NCBI GenBank assembly: GCA_937923365.1
Contig: CALAIJ010000003.1
Location: forward strand, 1 to 14,555
Length of the DNA: 14,555 nucleotides
Source: an uncultured Sulfitobacter sp.
Lineage (GTDB): Bacteria; Pseudomonadota; Alphaproteobacteria; Rhodobacterales; Rhodobacteraceae
Direction: 5' to 3'
This document shows, piece after piece, positions 1 through 6,730 of the stretch (the first letter of the stretch is position 1; each line of letters begins with the position of its first letter). The notes beneath the pieces were generated by a model. The model searched no databases. It saw only the letters and a program-made list of their open reading frames with translations, and was not told the origin of the DNA. A program made the position numbers and the translations under genes.

Positions 1-560
1 TGATGGAGGTGCTGACCCTGCCGCTCAACTTTGAGATGGCCGCCACCGACGAGATGCAGGCGATTGCCCTGCGCCACAAACCCCACGCCGTCTGCATCGT
101 TCCCGAAAAGCGCGAGGAACGCACAACCGAAGGCGGGCTTGAGGTCGCGCGCGAGGAAAACAAGCTGGCGCATTTCATCGCCCCCCTGCGCGATGCAGGC
201 TGCCGCGTGTCGATTTTCATCGCCGCCGACAAGCGCCAGATCGAGGCGGCCAACCGCATCGGTGCCGAAGTTGTCGAACTGCACACAGGCGCCTATTGTG
301 ACGCCTTTGCCGAAGGGCGTTGGGCAGATGCCCAAAAAGAGCTGAAATCGCTCGAAGAGATGTCCACTTTCGCCGACAGCCTTGGCCTTGAGGTCCACGC
401 GGGCCACGGGCTGACCTATGACACGGTGGCCCCTGTGGCGGCGTTCCCCGAGGTGCGCGAGCTTAATATCGGGCATTTCCTGATCGGAGAAGCGATCTTT
501 CGCGGGCTGGAGCCTGCTATCGCCGAAATGCGCCGCCTGATGGACGAGGCGCGCGGGTGA
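1..560 (+). CDS. pdxJ: Pyridoxine 5'-phosphate synthase PdxJ (5' partial)
   Basis: Cytosolic TIM-barrel enzyme that condenses 1-deoxy-D-xylulose 5-phosphate with 3-amino-2-oxopropyl phosphate to give pyridoxine 5'-phosphate, the last ring-forming step of DXP-dependent vitamin B6 synthesis. The frame is open from the window edge, so the N-terminal part, which carries the first phosphate-site and active-site residues, lies outside; about 185 of roughly 245 residues are present. The first ATG in view (base 3) is an internal Met. Visible family signatures, numbered from that Met, are LPLNFEMAATDEM (7-19, holding the Glu equivalent to E. coli Glu72), HAGHGLTYD (132-140, equivalent to the catalytic His193 region) and NIGHFLIGEAIF (155-166), the C-terminal phosphate-binding signature. 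The stop overlaps the next start by 4 bp (GTGA), implying one transcript. Identification is secure; the partial state is only a window-edge effect. Confidence 0.96.
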   Translation, partial: MEVLTLPLNFEMAATDEMQAIALRHKPHAVCIVPEKREERTTEGGLEVAREENKLAHFIAPLRDAGCRVSIFIAADKRQIEAANRIGAEVVELHTGAYCDAFAEGRWADAQKELKSLEEMSTFADSLGLEVHAGHGLTYDTVAPVAAFPEVRELNIGHFLIGEAIFRGLEPAIAEMRRLMDEARG

Positions 561-871
561 TCCGGCATTGCGTTATGTTACACCTCAAGCCTGAGGTGGA
601 CATCGGCGCGCTGGAGCAGTTGTGCGAGAGGCTGGAAGCCCTTGTTGGCAAGTTGGATGGATGCAGCGGCTTTCGCGCCGGGCCAAACCGGGACTTTGAA
701 GGCAAATCGGCGAACTACGCTTATGGCTTCACGTTGGATGCCCGCGACGCGGGCGCACTTGCTGTTTATGCGGGGCACCCCGAGCATATCGCCCTTGGCG
801 CCCAACTGGTTGCGCTATGCCATGGCGGGGCAAGCGGCATTCGAGTCTATGACCTTGAGGTGCAGCCATGA
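557..871 (+). CDS. Dabb (stress-responsive alpha/beta barrel) domain protein
   Basis: A 104-residue soluble protein that fits the Dabb family (PF07876), small ferredoxin-like alpha/beta barrels that usually dimerise. It opens with the typical strand [12 protein letters not shown] (1-12), continues with a helix rich in Leu and Glu, and has the common A-YAGHPEH stretch (70-77) before the last helix and strand (RVYDLEV). The family covers stress-induced plant proteins and a few cyclases, so a specific reaction cannot be given. The GTG start at 557 overlaps the pdxJ stop and has GAGG about 8 bases upstream; the Met at 575 would remove the first strand and is less likely. Its own stop overlaps the acpS ATG by 4 bp. 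Lying between two cofactor-related genes, it may have a role linked to PLP or ACP metabolism, but that is inference. Confidence 0.8.
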   Translation: MIRHCVMLHLKPEVDIGALEQLCERLEALVGKLDGCSGFRAGPNRDFEGKSANYAYGFTLDARDAGALAVYAGHPEHIALGAQLVALCHGGASGIRVYDLEVQP

Positions 872-1302
872 TCCTCGGCATCGGCACCGATCTGGCGAAT
901 ATTGAACGCATCCAAGGCACGCTCGACCGGTTTGGCGACCGCTTTCGCAATCGTGTGTTCACAGACGTCGAGCAGGCCAAGGCTGAACGCCGCAAAGACG
1001 TGGCAGGCACCTATGCAAAACGCTGGGCCGCCAAGGAGGCCTGCTCCAAGGCGCTGGGCACGGGCCTGCGCATGGGCATTAGCTGGCGCGATATGGCGGT
1101 CAGCAATTTGCGCACTGGACAGCCCGTGATGGCCGTGACCGGATGGGCGGCAGAACGCTTGGCCACGATGACACCAGCGGGCCATGAAGCGATCATCCAC
1201 GTCACCCTCACCGATGACCATCCTTGGGCGCAGGCTTTTGTCGTTATCGAAGCACGCCCGATCGTGGCGGCAGAAGACGGGCCTAAGCCTCCGCATGCAT
1301 AG
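868..1302 (+). CDS. acpS: Holo-[acyl-carrier-protein] synthase AcpS
   Basis: Transfers the 4'-phosphopantetheine arm of coenzyme A to a serine of apo-ACP, making the carrier active for fatty acid synthesis. The 144-residue length is slightly above the 120-130 usual for AcpS trimers because of a proline-rich tail ([16 protein letters not shown]). The first Mg/CoA site is in [14 protein letters not shown] (2-15, Asp8) and the second in [15 protein letters not shown] (52-66, Glu57), with FTDVEQ (31-36) between them; these are the family hallmarks. The ATG at 868 overlaps the Dabb stop (ATGA) and has GAGGTG upstream, so it is translated with pdxJ and the Dabb gene. The pdxJ-acpS association is also found in E. 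coli. Nothing essential is missing. Confidence 0.95.
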   Translation: MILGIGTDLANIERIQGTLDRFGDRFRNRVFTDVEQAKAERRKDVAGTYAKRWAAKEACSKALGTGLRMGISWRDMAVSNLRTGQPVMAVTGWAAERLATMTPAGHEAIIHVTLTDDHPWAQAFVVIEARPIVAAEDGPKPPHA

Positions 1303-1439
1303 CGCGCCTGTGCCGGCATTTGTCTGCCCGAGACACTTGTGGAAGCCGTGATAGGCCAATCCTCGCATCGCATCATTTTGCCCCACAACCTCTTCAACGA
1401 TCCGCGTCCGGAGGCGAAAGCCGGTGTTCATTGAGCATG

Positions 1440-1463
1440 TTGGCGGGGCATCTCGCCCACCAA
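1440..1463 (+). other. Imperfect hairpin upstream of lepB
   Basis: TTGGCGGG (1440-1447) and CCCACCAA (1456-1463) can pair over 7 of 8 positions around an 8-base loop. No T-run follows, so it is not a convincing intrinsic terminator for the pdxJ-acpS transcript. The rest of the 222-base acpS-lepB gap shows no coding sequence I can support. Confidence 0.3.
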
Positions 1464-1465
1464 CC

Positions 1466-1496
1466 TTGACAGTACCGTCAGCCCTGCGCATGTACC
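1466..1496 (+). promoter_or_regulatory. Candidate housekeeping promoter for lepB-rnc-era
   Basis: A consensus -35 hexamer TTGACA lies at 1466-1471. At 17 to 19 bases the weak -10 candidates CATGTA to TGTACC follow (1489-1496). A strong -35 box with a weak -10 box is common for sigma-70-type promoters of alphaproteobacteria. The placement about 30 bases before the lepB start codon fits. The start site cannot be fixed from sequence alone. Confidence 0.45.
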
Positions 1497-1524
1497 TTCA
1501 AACCTTTGGAAAAGGATGCGCCCC

Positions 1525-2361
1525 GTGGCAGCTAAAGAAAAATCAGGCAACGCGATTGTCGAAACGATCAAGACGATTGTCTATGCGCTGCTGATTGCGG
1601 GCATTTTCCGCACCCTGTTTTTCCAGCCGTTCTGGATTCCGTCAGGCTCGATGAAGCAAACACTGCTGATCGGCGATTTCCTGTTCGTGAACAAGATGGC
1701 CTATGGCTACTCCTACGCTTCATGCCCCAGCCTGATCATGCCGCGTTTCGGGATCAACATTGATGCCAAGAATATTTGTGGCTTTATCGATGGGGACAAC
1801 ACACGGTTCTGGGCCGGAGAGCCCGAGCGCGGCGATGTCGTTGTTTTTCGCCACCCTGTATCGGGGCGTGATTATATCAAACGCCTGATTGGCATGCCGG
1901 GTGATACCGTGCAGATGAAAGCAGGCGTGCTGCACCTCAATGGTGCGCCGGTTGATGTGCAAGACGACGGTATGTTCACCGAGGCAATGGAGCCGCAAGG
2001 CCCGCAAGCCCTGCGCCCGCGCTGCGAAAACGGCCCCGTCGGAATGGGCGGTGTCTGCGAGAAGTCGCGCCAGATCGAAACCCTACCGGGTGGCACAAGC
2101 CATGCCATTCTGAACATCGGCAACCAGACCTCAGACCGTACGGGCGTCTACAATGTGCCGGAAGGGCATTACTTTTTCATGGGCGACAACCGTGACAATT
2201 CAGCGGACAGCCGTCTTGCACAGCAGGCGGGCGGCGTGGGCTTTGTGCCGTACGAGAACCTGATTGGCCGTGCAGACCGGATCATGTTCAGCTCTGCCGG
2301 CCGCTCCATGCTGTTCTTCTGGACGTGGCGAAGCGATCGCTTCTTTAAGGGCGTTAAGTGA
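1525..2361 (+). CDS. lepB: Signal peptidase I (leader peptidase)
   Basis: Membrane serine protease that removes signal peptides from exported proteins on the periplasmic face of the inner membrane. The start chosen is GTG 1525 (278 residues), because AAGGA at 1512-1516 sits 8 bases upstream; an in-frame ATG at 1516 would place this ribosome site on top of the codon. Features, numbered from the GTG: one N-terminal membrane segment (about 11-30), box B with the nucleophile in [14 protein letters not shown] (Ser42), box D with the general-base Lys in [14 protein letters not shown] (Lys119), and box [13 protein letters not shown] (219-230). Two inserted stretches with cysteines are present (67-85 and 150-180), as commonly seen in proteobacterial enzymes. 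It overlaps rnc by 4 bp (GTGA). The Ser/Lys dyad is intact. Confidence 0.95.
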   Translation: MAAKEKSGNAIVETIKTIVYALLIAGIFRTLFFQPFWIPSGSMKQTLLIGDFLFVNKMAYGYSYASCPSLIMPRFGINIDAKNICGFIDGDNTRFWAGEPERGDVVVFRHPVSGRDYIKRLIGMPGDTVQMKAGVLHLNGAPVDVQDDGMFTEAMEPQGPQALRPRCENGPVGMGGVCEKSRQIETLPGGTSHAILNIGNQTSDRTGVYNVPEGHYFFMGDNRDNSADSRLAQQAGGVGFVPYENLIGRADRIMFSSAGRSMLFFWTWRSDRFFKGVK

Positions 2362-3041
2362 AGCTAAGCGGCGATCTGCAAGCCTTTCAGGCCCGCATCG
2401 GTCATACTTTCGCCGCGCCCGAGTTGCTGAGCCGTGCGGTGACGCATGCCTCCATGTCCTCGGCCAACCGCGACGACAATCAGCGGCTGGAATTCCTGGG
2501 TGACCGCGTGTTGGGCCTTGTCATGGCCGAAGCGCTGCTGGCGCTTGACCCCACCGCCACCGAAGGACAGCTGGCCCCGCGTTTCAACGCGTTGGTACGC
2601 AAGGAAACCTGTGCAGACGTCGCCCGCGAGATCGATCTTGGAAAGGTCCTGAAACTGGGCCGCTCAGAAATGATATCAGGCGGACGTCGCAAGCTGGCGC
2701 TGCTGGGTGACGGCATCGAAGCGGTTATTGCTGCCGTTTATCTGGACGCGGGATTTGATGCCGCCAAGGAGATGGTCTTGCGCCTGTGGGGCAGTCGCGT
2801 CGCAACAGTCGAAGAAGACGCCCGCGACGCCAAGACCGCGTTGCAGGAATGGGCACAGGCGCGCAAGCTGAACCCGCCCAAGTACATCACCACCGACCGA
2901 AGCGGCCCCGACCACGCACCGGTTTTCACCATAACCGCACGGTTGGATAACGGGGCAGAAGCAAGTGCGACCGCCCCTTCAAAGCGCGCTGCCGAACAGG
3001 CCGCCGCCGCCACGCTTATGGCACAGTTGGAGACCACATAG
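2358..3041 (+). CDS. rnc: Ribonuclease III
   Basis: Double-strand-specific endoribonuclease that matures rRNA precursors and cuts structured mRNAs. The 227-residue protein has the standard layout. The RNase III domain (about 8-150) carries [13 protein letters not shown] (41-53). Glu45 and Asp49 correspond to E. coli Glu41 and Asp45, and Asp118 and Glu121 in [16 protein letters not shown] correspond to Asp114 and Glu117. The double-stranded RNA-binding domain covers about 157-226 and ends in the usual [14 protein letters not shown] helix. Start is GTG 2358 with AAGGG 6 bases upstream, inside the lepB end. The stop codon touches the era start without a gap. The lepB-rnc-era order is widely conserved, and Era acts on the 16S rRNA whose precursor RNase III cuts. 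In other bacteria rnc can autoregulate through a leader stem, not evident here. Confidence 0.96.
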   Translation: MKLSGDLQAFQARIGHTFAAPELLSRAVTHASMSSANRDDNQRLEFLGDRVLGLVMAEALLALDPTATEGQLAPRFNALVRKETCADVAREIDLGKVLKLGRSEMISGGRRKLALLGDGIEAVIAAVYLDAGFDAAKEMVLRLWGSRVATVEEDARDAKTALQEWAQARKLNPPKYITTDRSGPDHAPVFTITARLDNGAEASATAPSKRAAEQAAAATLMAQLETT

Positions 3042-3950
3042 ATGACCACAAGCGCAGGTTTTGTTGCCCTCATCGGAGAGCCGAACGCGGGCAAGTCCAC
3101 ACTGCTCAACCGGATGGTTGGTGCCAAAGTGTCGATTGTTACACATAAGGTGCAAACCACCCGTGCGCGCATTCGCGGGGTCGCGATGGAGGGCGACGCG
3201 CAGATCGTTTTCGTGGACACGCCAGGTCTGTTCCAGCCACGTCGCCGTCTGGACCGCGCCATGGTTGCTGCCGCTTGGGGCGGGGCTGCGGACGCGGATG
3301 TGGTTGTGCTGTTGGTCGAGGCGCACCGCGGCGTGTCCGAAGGCGTCGAGCGTATTCTCGAGGGCCTTGGCGACATCGGTAAGGGCCGCAAGGTCGCGTT
3401 GGCCATCAACAAGATCGACAAGGTCGAGGCGCCGGTCTTGTTGGGTTTGACACAAGACCTCAACGCACGCTTTGACTTTGCCGAGACGTTCATGATTTCC
3501 GCCGAACGCGGTCACGGGGTCGATACCCTGCGCAAATGGCTGGCCGCTGATCTGCCGGAGGGTCCATGGCTGTACCCCGAAGACCAGATTGCCGATCTGC
3601 CCATGCGCATGATCGCTGCCGAGATGACCCGCGAGAAGCTCACCCTGCGCTTGCATCAGGAATTGCCCTACCAGATGACGGTCGAGACCGAAAACTGGGA
3701 AGAACGCAAAGACGGATCGTGCAAGATCGACCAGCTGATTTACGTCGTGCGCGACGGTCACAAGGGCATCGTGCTGGGCCACAAGGGTGAAACGATCAAG
3801 CAGGTTGGCAAAGCCGCGCGCGAGGAATTGGAAGCGTTCCTTGGCCGCAAAGTGCACCTTTTCCTGCAGGTCAAAGTGCGCCCCGGTTGGCTGGACGAAG
3901 CCGAGCGGTACTCAGAGATGGGGCTCGATTTCAAGGACGGCAACGGGTGA
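3042..3950 (+). CDS. era: Ribosome assembly GTPase Era
   Basis: Essential GTPase that binds the 3' end of 16S rRNA and checks maturation of the 30S subunit, loosely associated with the inner membrane. All five G motifs are visible: G1 GEPNAGKST (12-20), G2 TT (39-40), G3 DTPG (59-62), G4 NKID (123-126) and G5 ISA (152-154). The C-terminal KH RNA-binding domain (about 205-290) contains the GHKGETIKQVG loop that grips RNA. The 302-residue length is normal. Translation starts at ATG 3042 directly after the rnc TAG, with GGAG upstream inside rnc, so coupling is likely. An 85-base gap follows before the next gene; it holds only a weak stem (CCC-TTC-GGG core) followed by a short T-run near 4003-4010. 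Confidence 0.97.
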   Translation: MTTSAGFVALIGEPNAGKSTLLNRMVGAKVSIVTHKVQTTRARIRGVAMEGDAQIVFVDTPGLFQPRRRLDRAMVAAAWGGAADADVVVLLVEAHRGVSEGVERILEGLGDIGKGRKVALAINKIDKVEAPVLLGLTQDLNARFDFAETFMISAERGHGVDTLRKWLAADLPEGPWLYPEDQIADLPMRMIAAEMTREKLTLRLHQELPYQMTVETENWEERKDGSCKIDQLIYVVRDGHKGIVLGHKGETIKQVGKAAREELEAFLGRKVHLFLQVKVRPGWLDEAERYSEMGLDFKDGNG

Positions 3951-4035
3951 TGCCGCACGACGTTAACGCGGGGCACTTGCGGCAGGTTGACCCTTCGGGC
4001 AGGCCTTTTCAATCAATTCCAAGCAGGGGGCCTGC

Positions 4036-4365
4036 GTGCCCCGTCTGACCACAAGGTTCTGGGTGGACGCCTATTTGGGGCGGCTGCGGATCTATGACAT
4101 CCCGGCCTTTGTCGTCGCTCACGGCGATGACACGGGTGGGGCGGTTCTGGTCAAGCTGTCCACCCTTGATGGGCGTGCGCAAGTGTTTCAAAGATCCTTC
4201 GATCTGACGAGCGGAGATCGCATGTGGGTCGAACTGACCAGCGGGCCTGAGCGCGATGTCGATGAGGCCATCACCCGTCAACGCGGATTTGATCCTGATC
4301 TTTGGGTCATCGAGGTCGAGGACCCAAAGGGCCGCCATTTGCTGCATGACGAAGGGCTGGCCTGA
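4036..4365 (+). CDS. DUF1491 family protein
   Basis: A 109-residue protein of unknown function that I recognise as DUF1491 (PF07372), a family typical of alphaproteobacteria. It begins [16 protein letters not shown] (3-18) and alternates strands with short turns. It contains a conserved-looking [13 protein letters not shown] segment (39-51) and ends in [18 protein letters not shown] (86-103). There is no signal peptide or membrane segment, so it should be cytosolic. Start is GTG 4036, preceded by AGGGGG 5 bases upstream; no ATG lies in a suitable place. The stop overlaps the recO ATG (TGATG), so the two are probably translated together. A link to DNA repair is suggested only by this pairing, and no catalytic motif is apparent. 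Confidence 0.85.
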   Translation: MPRLTTRFWVDAYLGRLRIYDIPAFVVAHGDDTGGAVLVKLSTLDGRAQVFQRSFDLTSGDRMWVELTSGPERDVDEAITRQRGFDPDLWVIEVEDPKGRHLLHDEGLA

Positions 4366-5090
4366 TGGAATGGCGCGATCAGGGCATATTGCTGAGCGCG
4401 CGGCGGCACGGGGAGACCTCTGCCATCATAGAGGTGTTCACGCCAGAGCGCGGCCGCCATGCAGGTGTCGTGCGGGGCGGCACCTCTCGCAAAATCGCGC
4501 CTATCCTGCAACCTGGCGCGCAGTTGGACGTGGCTTGGCGCGCGCGGCTTGAGGAACACATCGGCAGCTTTACGGTCGAACCTGTCCGGTCCCGCGCAGC
4601 CATCGCGATGGGCGATCGCCTGACGCTGGCAGGGCTCAATGCGGTCACAGGCTTGCTGTCGTTCTGCCTGCCAGAGCGGGAGCCGCATGCACCGCTTTAC
4701 AGCCGCACGCAGGCCTTGCTGGACTTACTCGGCCAGCATGACGTCTGGCCGCTTGCCTATTTGCAGTGGGAGCTAAAGCTGCTCGAAGAGATGGGCTATG
4801 CACTGGAGCTGGACACCTGCGCGGTAACGGGTGCCGCAGAGGATTTGGCGTTTGTCTCACCCAAGACGGGCCGTGCCGTGTCCCGCAAGGGGGCAGGGGA
4901 ATGGGCGGATCGGCTGTTGCCGCTGCCTCCGGTACTGCGCGGCGAAGGGGTCGCAGAGAATGCCCAGATTGCGCAGGCATTCGGCACAACCGGTTATTTC
5001 CTTGAAACCCATCTGGCCCGCGATCTGGGCGATAAACCACTGCCAGAGGCGCGTGCGCGGTTTGTCGAATTGTTCAGCCGTCAGATTTGA
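4365..5090 (+). CDS. recO: DNA repair protein RecO
   Basis: Recombination mediator of the RecFOR pathway that helps load RecA on SSB-coated single-stranded DNA. The 241-residue protein shows the N-terminal OB fold (about 1-80: [20 protein letters not shown], then [14 protein letters not shown], 25-38) and an all-helical C-terminal part with [24 protein letters not shown] (133-156), the usual RecO landmark. Only one cysteine remains in the region where some RecO proteins carry a four-Cys zinc site, so the zinc site seems absent, as in E. coli. The ATG at 4365 overlaps the DUF1491 stop, with GAAGGG upstream. The last 17 bases overlap the convergent META-domain gene, so no separate terminator fits between them. 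Confidence 0.95.
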   Translation: MEWRDQGILLSARRHGETSAIIEVFTPERGRHAGVVRGGTSRKIAPILQPGAQLDVAWRARLEEHIGSFTVEPVRSRAAIAMGDRLTLAGLNAVTGLLSFCLPEREPHAPLYSRTQALLDLLGQHDVWPLAYLQWELKLLEEMGYALELDTCAVTGAAEDLAFVSPKTGRAVSRKGAGEWADRLLPLPPVLRGEGVAENAQIAQAFGTTGYFLETHLARDLGDKPLPEARARFVELFSRQI

Positions 5091-5466
5091 GTGTCAGCAG
5101 AACGCCATTTTCGTTGGAGATAAGCATGGTGTTGCCGTGGACTTCGGTAAACTCAGCTGCACGCAAAGCGTCAAAGAACGCCGCCTCGGCCGCCAGATCA
5201 GGGCAGGCGCGCTTGGTGGCCGCAATTGGCCCCACAGTGAACCACGGGTAGGGCACCGACATTGTTGTGGCGTAGCTGTTGCACGGACCCATGCCCGTCA
5301 TCCGGCCTGTTTCGGGAAAGCGCAACGTGGCCTTTGCTGCAAAGGGGCTGTCGCGCAGGGCCTGCACGGTCCAGACCTTGTCGCCCGCACCATAAGCCCG
5401 CACGGTTTCGTCTTTGAGACAGCCGGAGAGGGCTGCCAGAACTGTAAAGGTTAATATGAACCGCAT
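5074..5466 (-). CDS. META-domain (HslJ-like) lipoprotein
   Basis: A 130-residue exported lipoprotein. The N terminus [16 protein letters not shown] is a short lipoprotein signal peptide with lipobox LSGC and the lipidated Cys at 16; the residue after it is Leu, which does not signal inner-membrane retention. Residues about 30-127 match the META domain (PF03724): the opening [10 protein letters not shown], the [15 protein letters not shown] core (54-68, normally G-x-GGCN) and [14 protein letters not shown] (82-95). HslJ of E. coli is linked to novobiocin resistance and heat shock, but the exact role of most members is unknown. The gene follows the TetR gene by 9 bases, and its ribosome site (TAAGG) overlaps the TetR stop, so the two form an operon. 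Its 3' end overlaps recO by 17 bp. Confidence 0.85.
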   Translation of the reverse strand: MRFILTFTVLAALSGCLKDETVRAYGAGDKVWTVQALRDSPFAAKATLRFPETGRMTGMGPCNSYATTMSVPYPWFTVGPIAATKRACPDLAAEAAFFDALRAAEFTEVHGNTMLISNENGVLLTLKSDG

Positions 5467-5475
5467 GGGCCGACC

Positions 5476-5997
5476 TTAAAGCGCCAGAACCGTGTCGACC
5501 AGCGTGTCGAAGGTGGCTTTGCGGGTCGATGCCTCAGATGTGATCTGCGGCAGGCCTACAAGCGCGGCTTGAAGCGCACGGGCAAAATCGGGGTTGGCGA
5601 GCCCCATTTCACGCAGCAGCAGGTTGATGTAGGTCAGGCGGTCAGCATCCACGCGGGCCGTGGCTTCGCGGACAGAGGCGTTGGTCATGGCCCAGATGCG
5701 CATCGCGGTTTCTAGATCGTCCGTCAGGATGCTGCGGCCCAACCCGCGCAGGCGCTGATCTGCGGACCCTTCGTTGCGCAAGGCATCCGACAGGGCGGCT
5801 GTCGCGCGGTCCTGCCACGCGTGTACCATGGCGGTGTGAAACGCAGGGACATCGGCAAAGTGCCAATAAAACGACCCTTTGGTAGTGCCCATCCGGCGCG
5901 CCAGAGGTTCCGCCGCGAGAAGGGCAGGGCCGTCTGATTGAAGGGCCGCAAAACCGGCTGTCAGCCAGTCGTCAGGAGTGAGACGGGACGAAGTCAT
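5476..5997 (-). CDS. TetR/AcrR family transcriptional regulator
   Basis: A 173-residue regulator with the N-terminal TetR helix-turn-helix (about 10-55). The recognition part ARRMGTTKGSFYWHFAD (33-49) is highly typical of the family. The C-terminal ligand and dimer domain (60-173) is helical, has no recognisable subfamily mark, and is shorter than the common 190-210 residues. The start at 5997 is the only plausible ATG before the HTH, although its ribosome site is weak. It probably controls itself and the META lipoprotein behind it, and possibly the divergent exported protein across the 141-base gap. The ligand is unknown. Confidence 0.88.
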   Translation of the reverse strand: MTSSRLTPDDWLTAGFAALQSDGPALLAAEPLARRMGTTKGSFYWHFADVPAFHTAMVHAWQDRATAALSDALRNEGSADQRLRGLGRSILTDDLETAMRIWAMTNASVREATARVDADRLTYINLLLREMGLANPDFARALQAALVGLPQITSEASTRKATFDTLVDTVLAL

Positions 5998-6065
5998 GGC
6001 CGTCGCTTACGCGTCTAGGCCGCGCAGGGCAAGGCAGGAGCGTCAAGACCACATGCGCGGCAGGT

Positions 6066-6090
6066 TTTTGCCCTCGTTTTGCCCTTTGCC
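6066..6090. repeat. Short tandem direct repeat in the divergent promoter gap
   Basis: TTTTGCCCT occurs at 6066-6074 and again at 6077-6085, 11 bases apart, followed by the partial unit TTTGCC (6085-6090). The spacing of about one helical turn would put the units on one face of the DNA. It lies between the TetR gene and the divergent exported protein. It may bind a regulator, but TetR-type operators are normally palindromic, so the TetR protein is not an obvious match. Confidence 0.3.
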
Positions 6091-6138
6091 TTTGTCACAC
6101 ACGAGCGGACCTGTGATCGGATAGAACTGGAAAAGGCC

Positions 6139-6726
6139 ATGAAACCGCTCGACTGGATAATGCTGCTTTTCGCTGCGGCCATTGCCTTTTGGCAATTTGG
6201 CGTGCCGCAAATGCAAGCTGCAGTGCCCGACGAACCCGCTTCGGGACGGTTATTGATAACCTCTGAAGCCGGATTGCCCGCAGGCAGTAATGCGGCGCGG
6301 CAATTCGAAGTGTTCACCCAGGAGGTCCGGTATTTTGGCGCCTTTGCGGTGACTGAAACGGGTGAGGCGCGATTTACCCGTGGACGGGGCAATGAGGAGG
6401 TCGCACGCGCCCGGGCCTTGTCGGTTTGTGCGCAAACCTATGGCACCCCATGCTCCATTCACGCCGTGATGCTGCCTGAGGACGATCAGGCAGATCTACC
6501 CGAACCCATGGCGTCCGGCGCCGCAAAGGCCTATCGCAGCTATCGTTTGTTGAACGGGTACAAGGCCATGGCCATTTCAAACAGTGGCGCGTGGGGGCGA
6601 AGCTGGGGCTATGACACAAAGATGCAGGCGCAAAGCCGCGCGATGCATGAATGCAAGATCAACCTGAAGCCGCACAAACCGGGTGCGTACCGGTTTGAGC
6701 CCTGCCGCCTGATCGCGGGCCGTTAA
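6139..6726 (+). CDS. Exported protein with two DUF4189-like units
   Basis: A 195-residue protein of unknown function. I chose ATG 6139, since the sequence then opens with a charged residue and a hydrophobic run (MKPLDWIMLLFAAAIAFWQF, 1-20) that reads as a signal anchor or signal peptide. The frame is open upstream to 6079, but that 20-residue extension would bury the signal. Two similar segments follow. Unit 1 (about 65-112) has FGAFAVTETGEARFTRGRG, a helix, then C97 and C105. Unit 2 (about 141-192) has YKAMAISNSGAWGRSWGYDT, a helix, then C172 and C189. This pattern of AiA-strand, G-x-x-G turn, Ala-rich helix and two cysteines resembles DUF4189 (PF13827), and each Cys pair could form a disulphide in the periplasm. 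It ends 4 bases from the convergent acyl-CoA dehydrogenase stop. Confidence 0.65.
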   Translation: MKPLDWIMLLFAAAIAFWQFGVPQMQAAVPDEPASGRLLITSEAGLPAGSNAARQFEVFTQEVRYFGAFAVTETGEARFTRGRGNEEVARARALSVCAQTYGTPCSIHAVMLPEDDQADLPEPMASGAAKAYRSYRLLNGYKAMAISNSGAWGRSWGYDTKMQAQSRAMHECKINLKPHKPGAYRFEPCRLIAGR

Positions 6727-6730
6727 GGCT

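Noticed and set aside
847..1491. Minus-strand open frame of 214 codons over acpS and the following gap
   Set aside because: It mostly mirrors acpS, has a Cys/Arg/His-rich composition, and shows no family signature.
3950..4048. Tiny 32-codon frame starting in a TGATG overlap with the era stop
   Set aside because: Coupling position is suggestive, but the peptide has no recognisable feature, overlaps the DUF1491 start and has no dedicated ribosome site.
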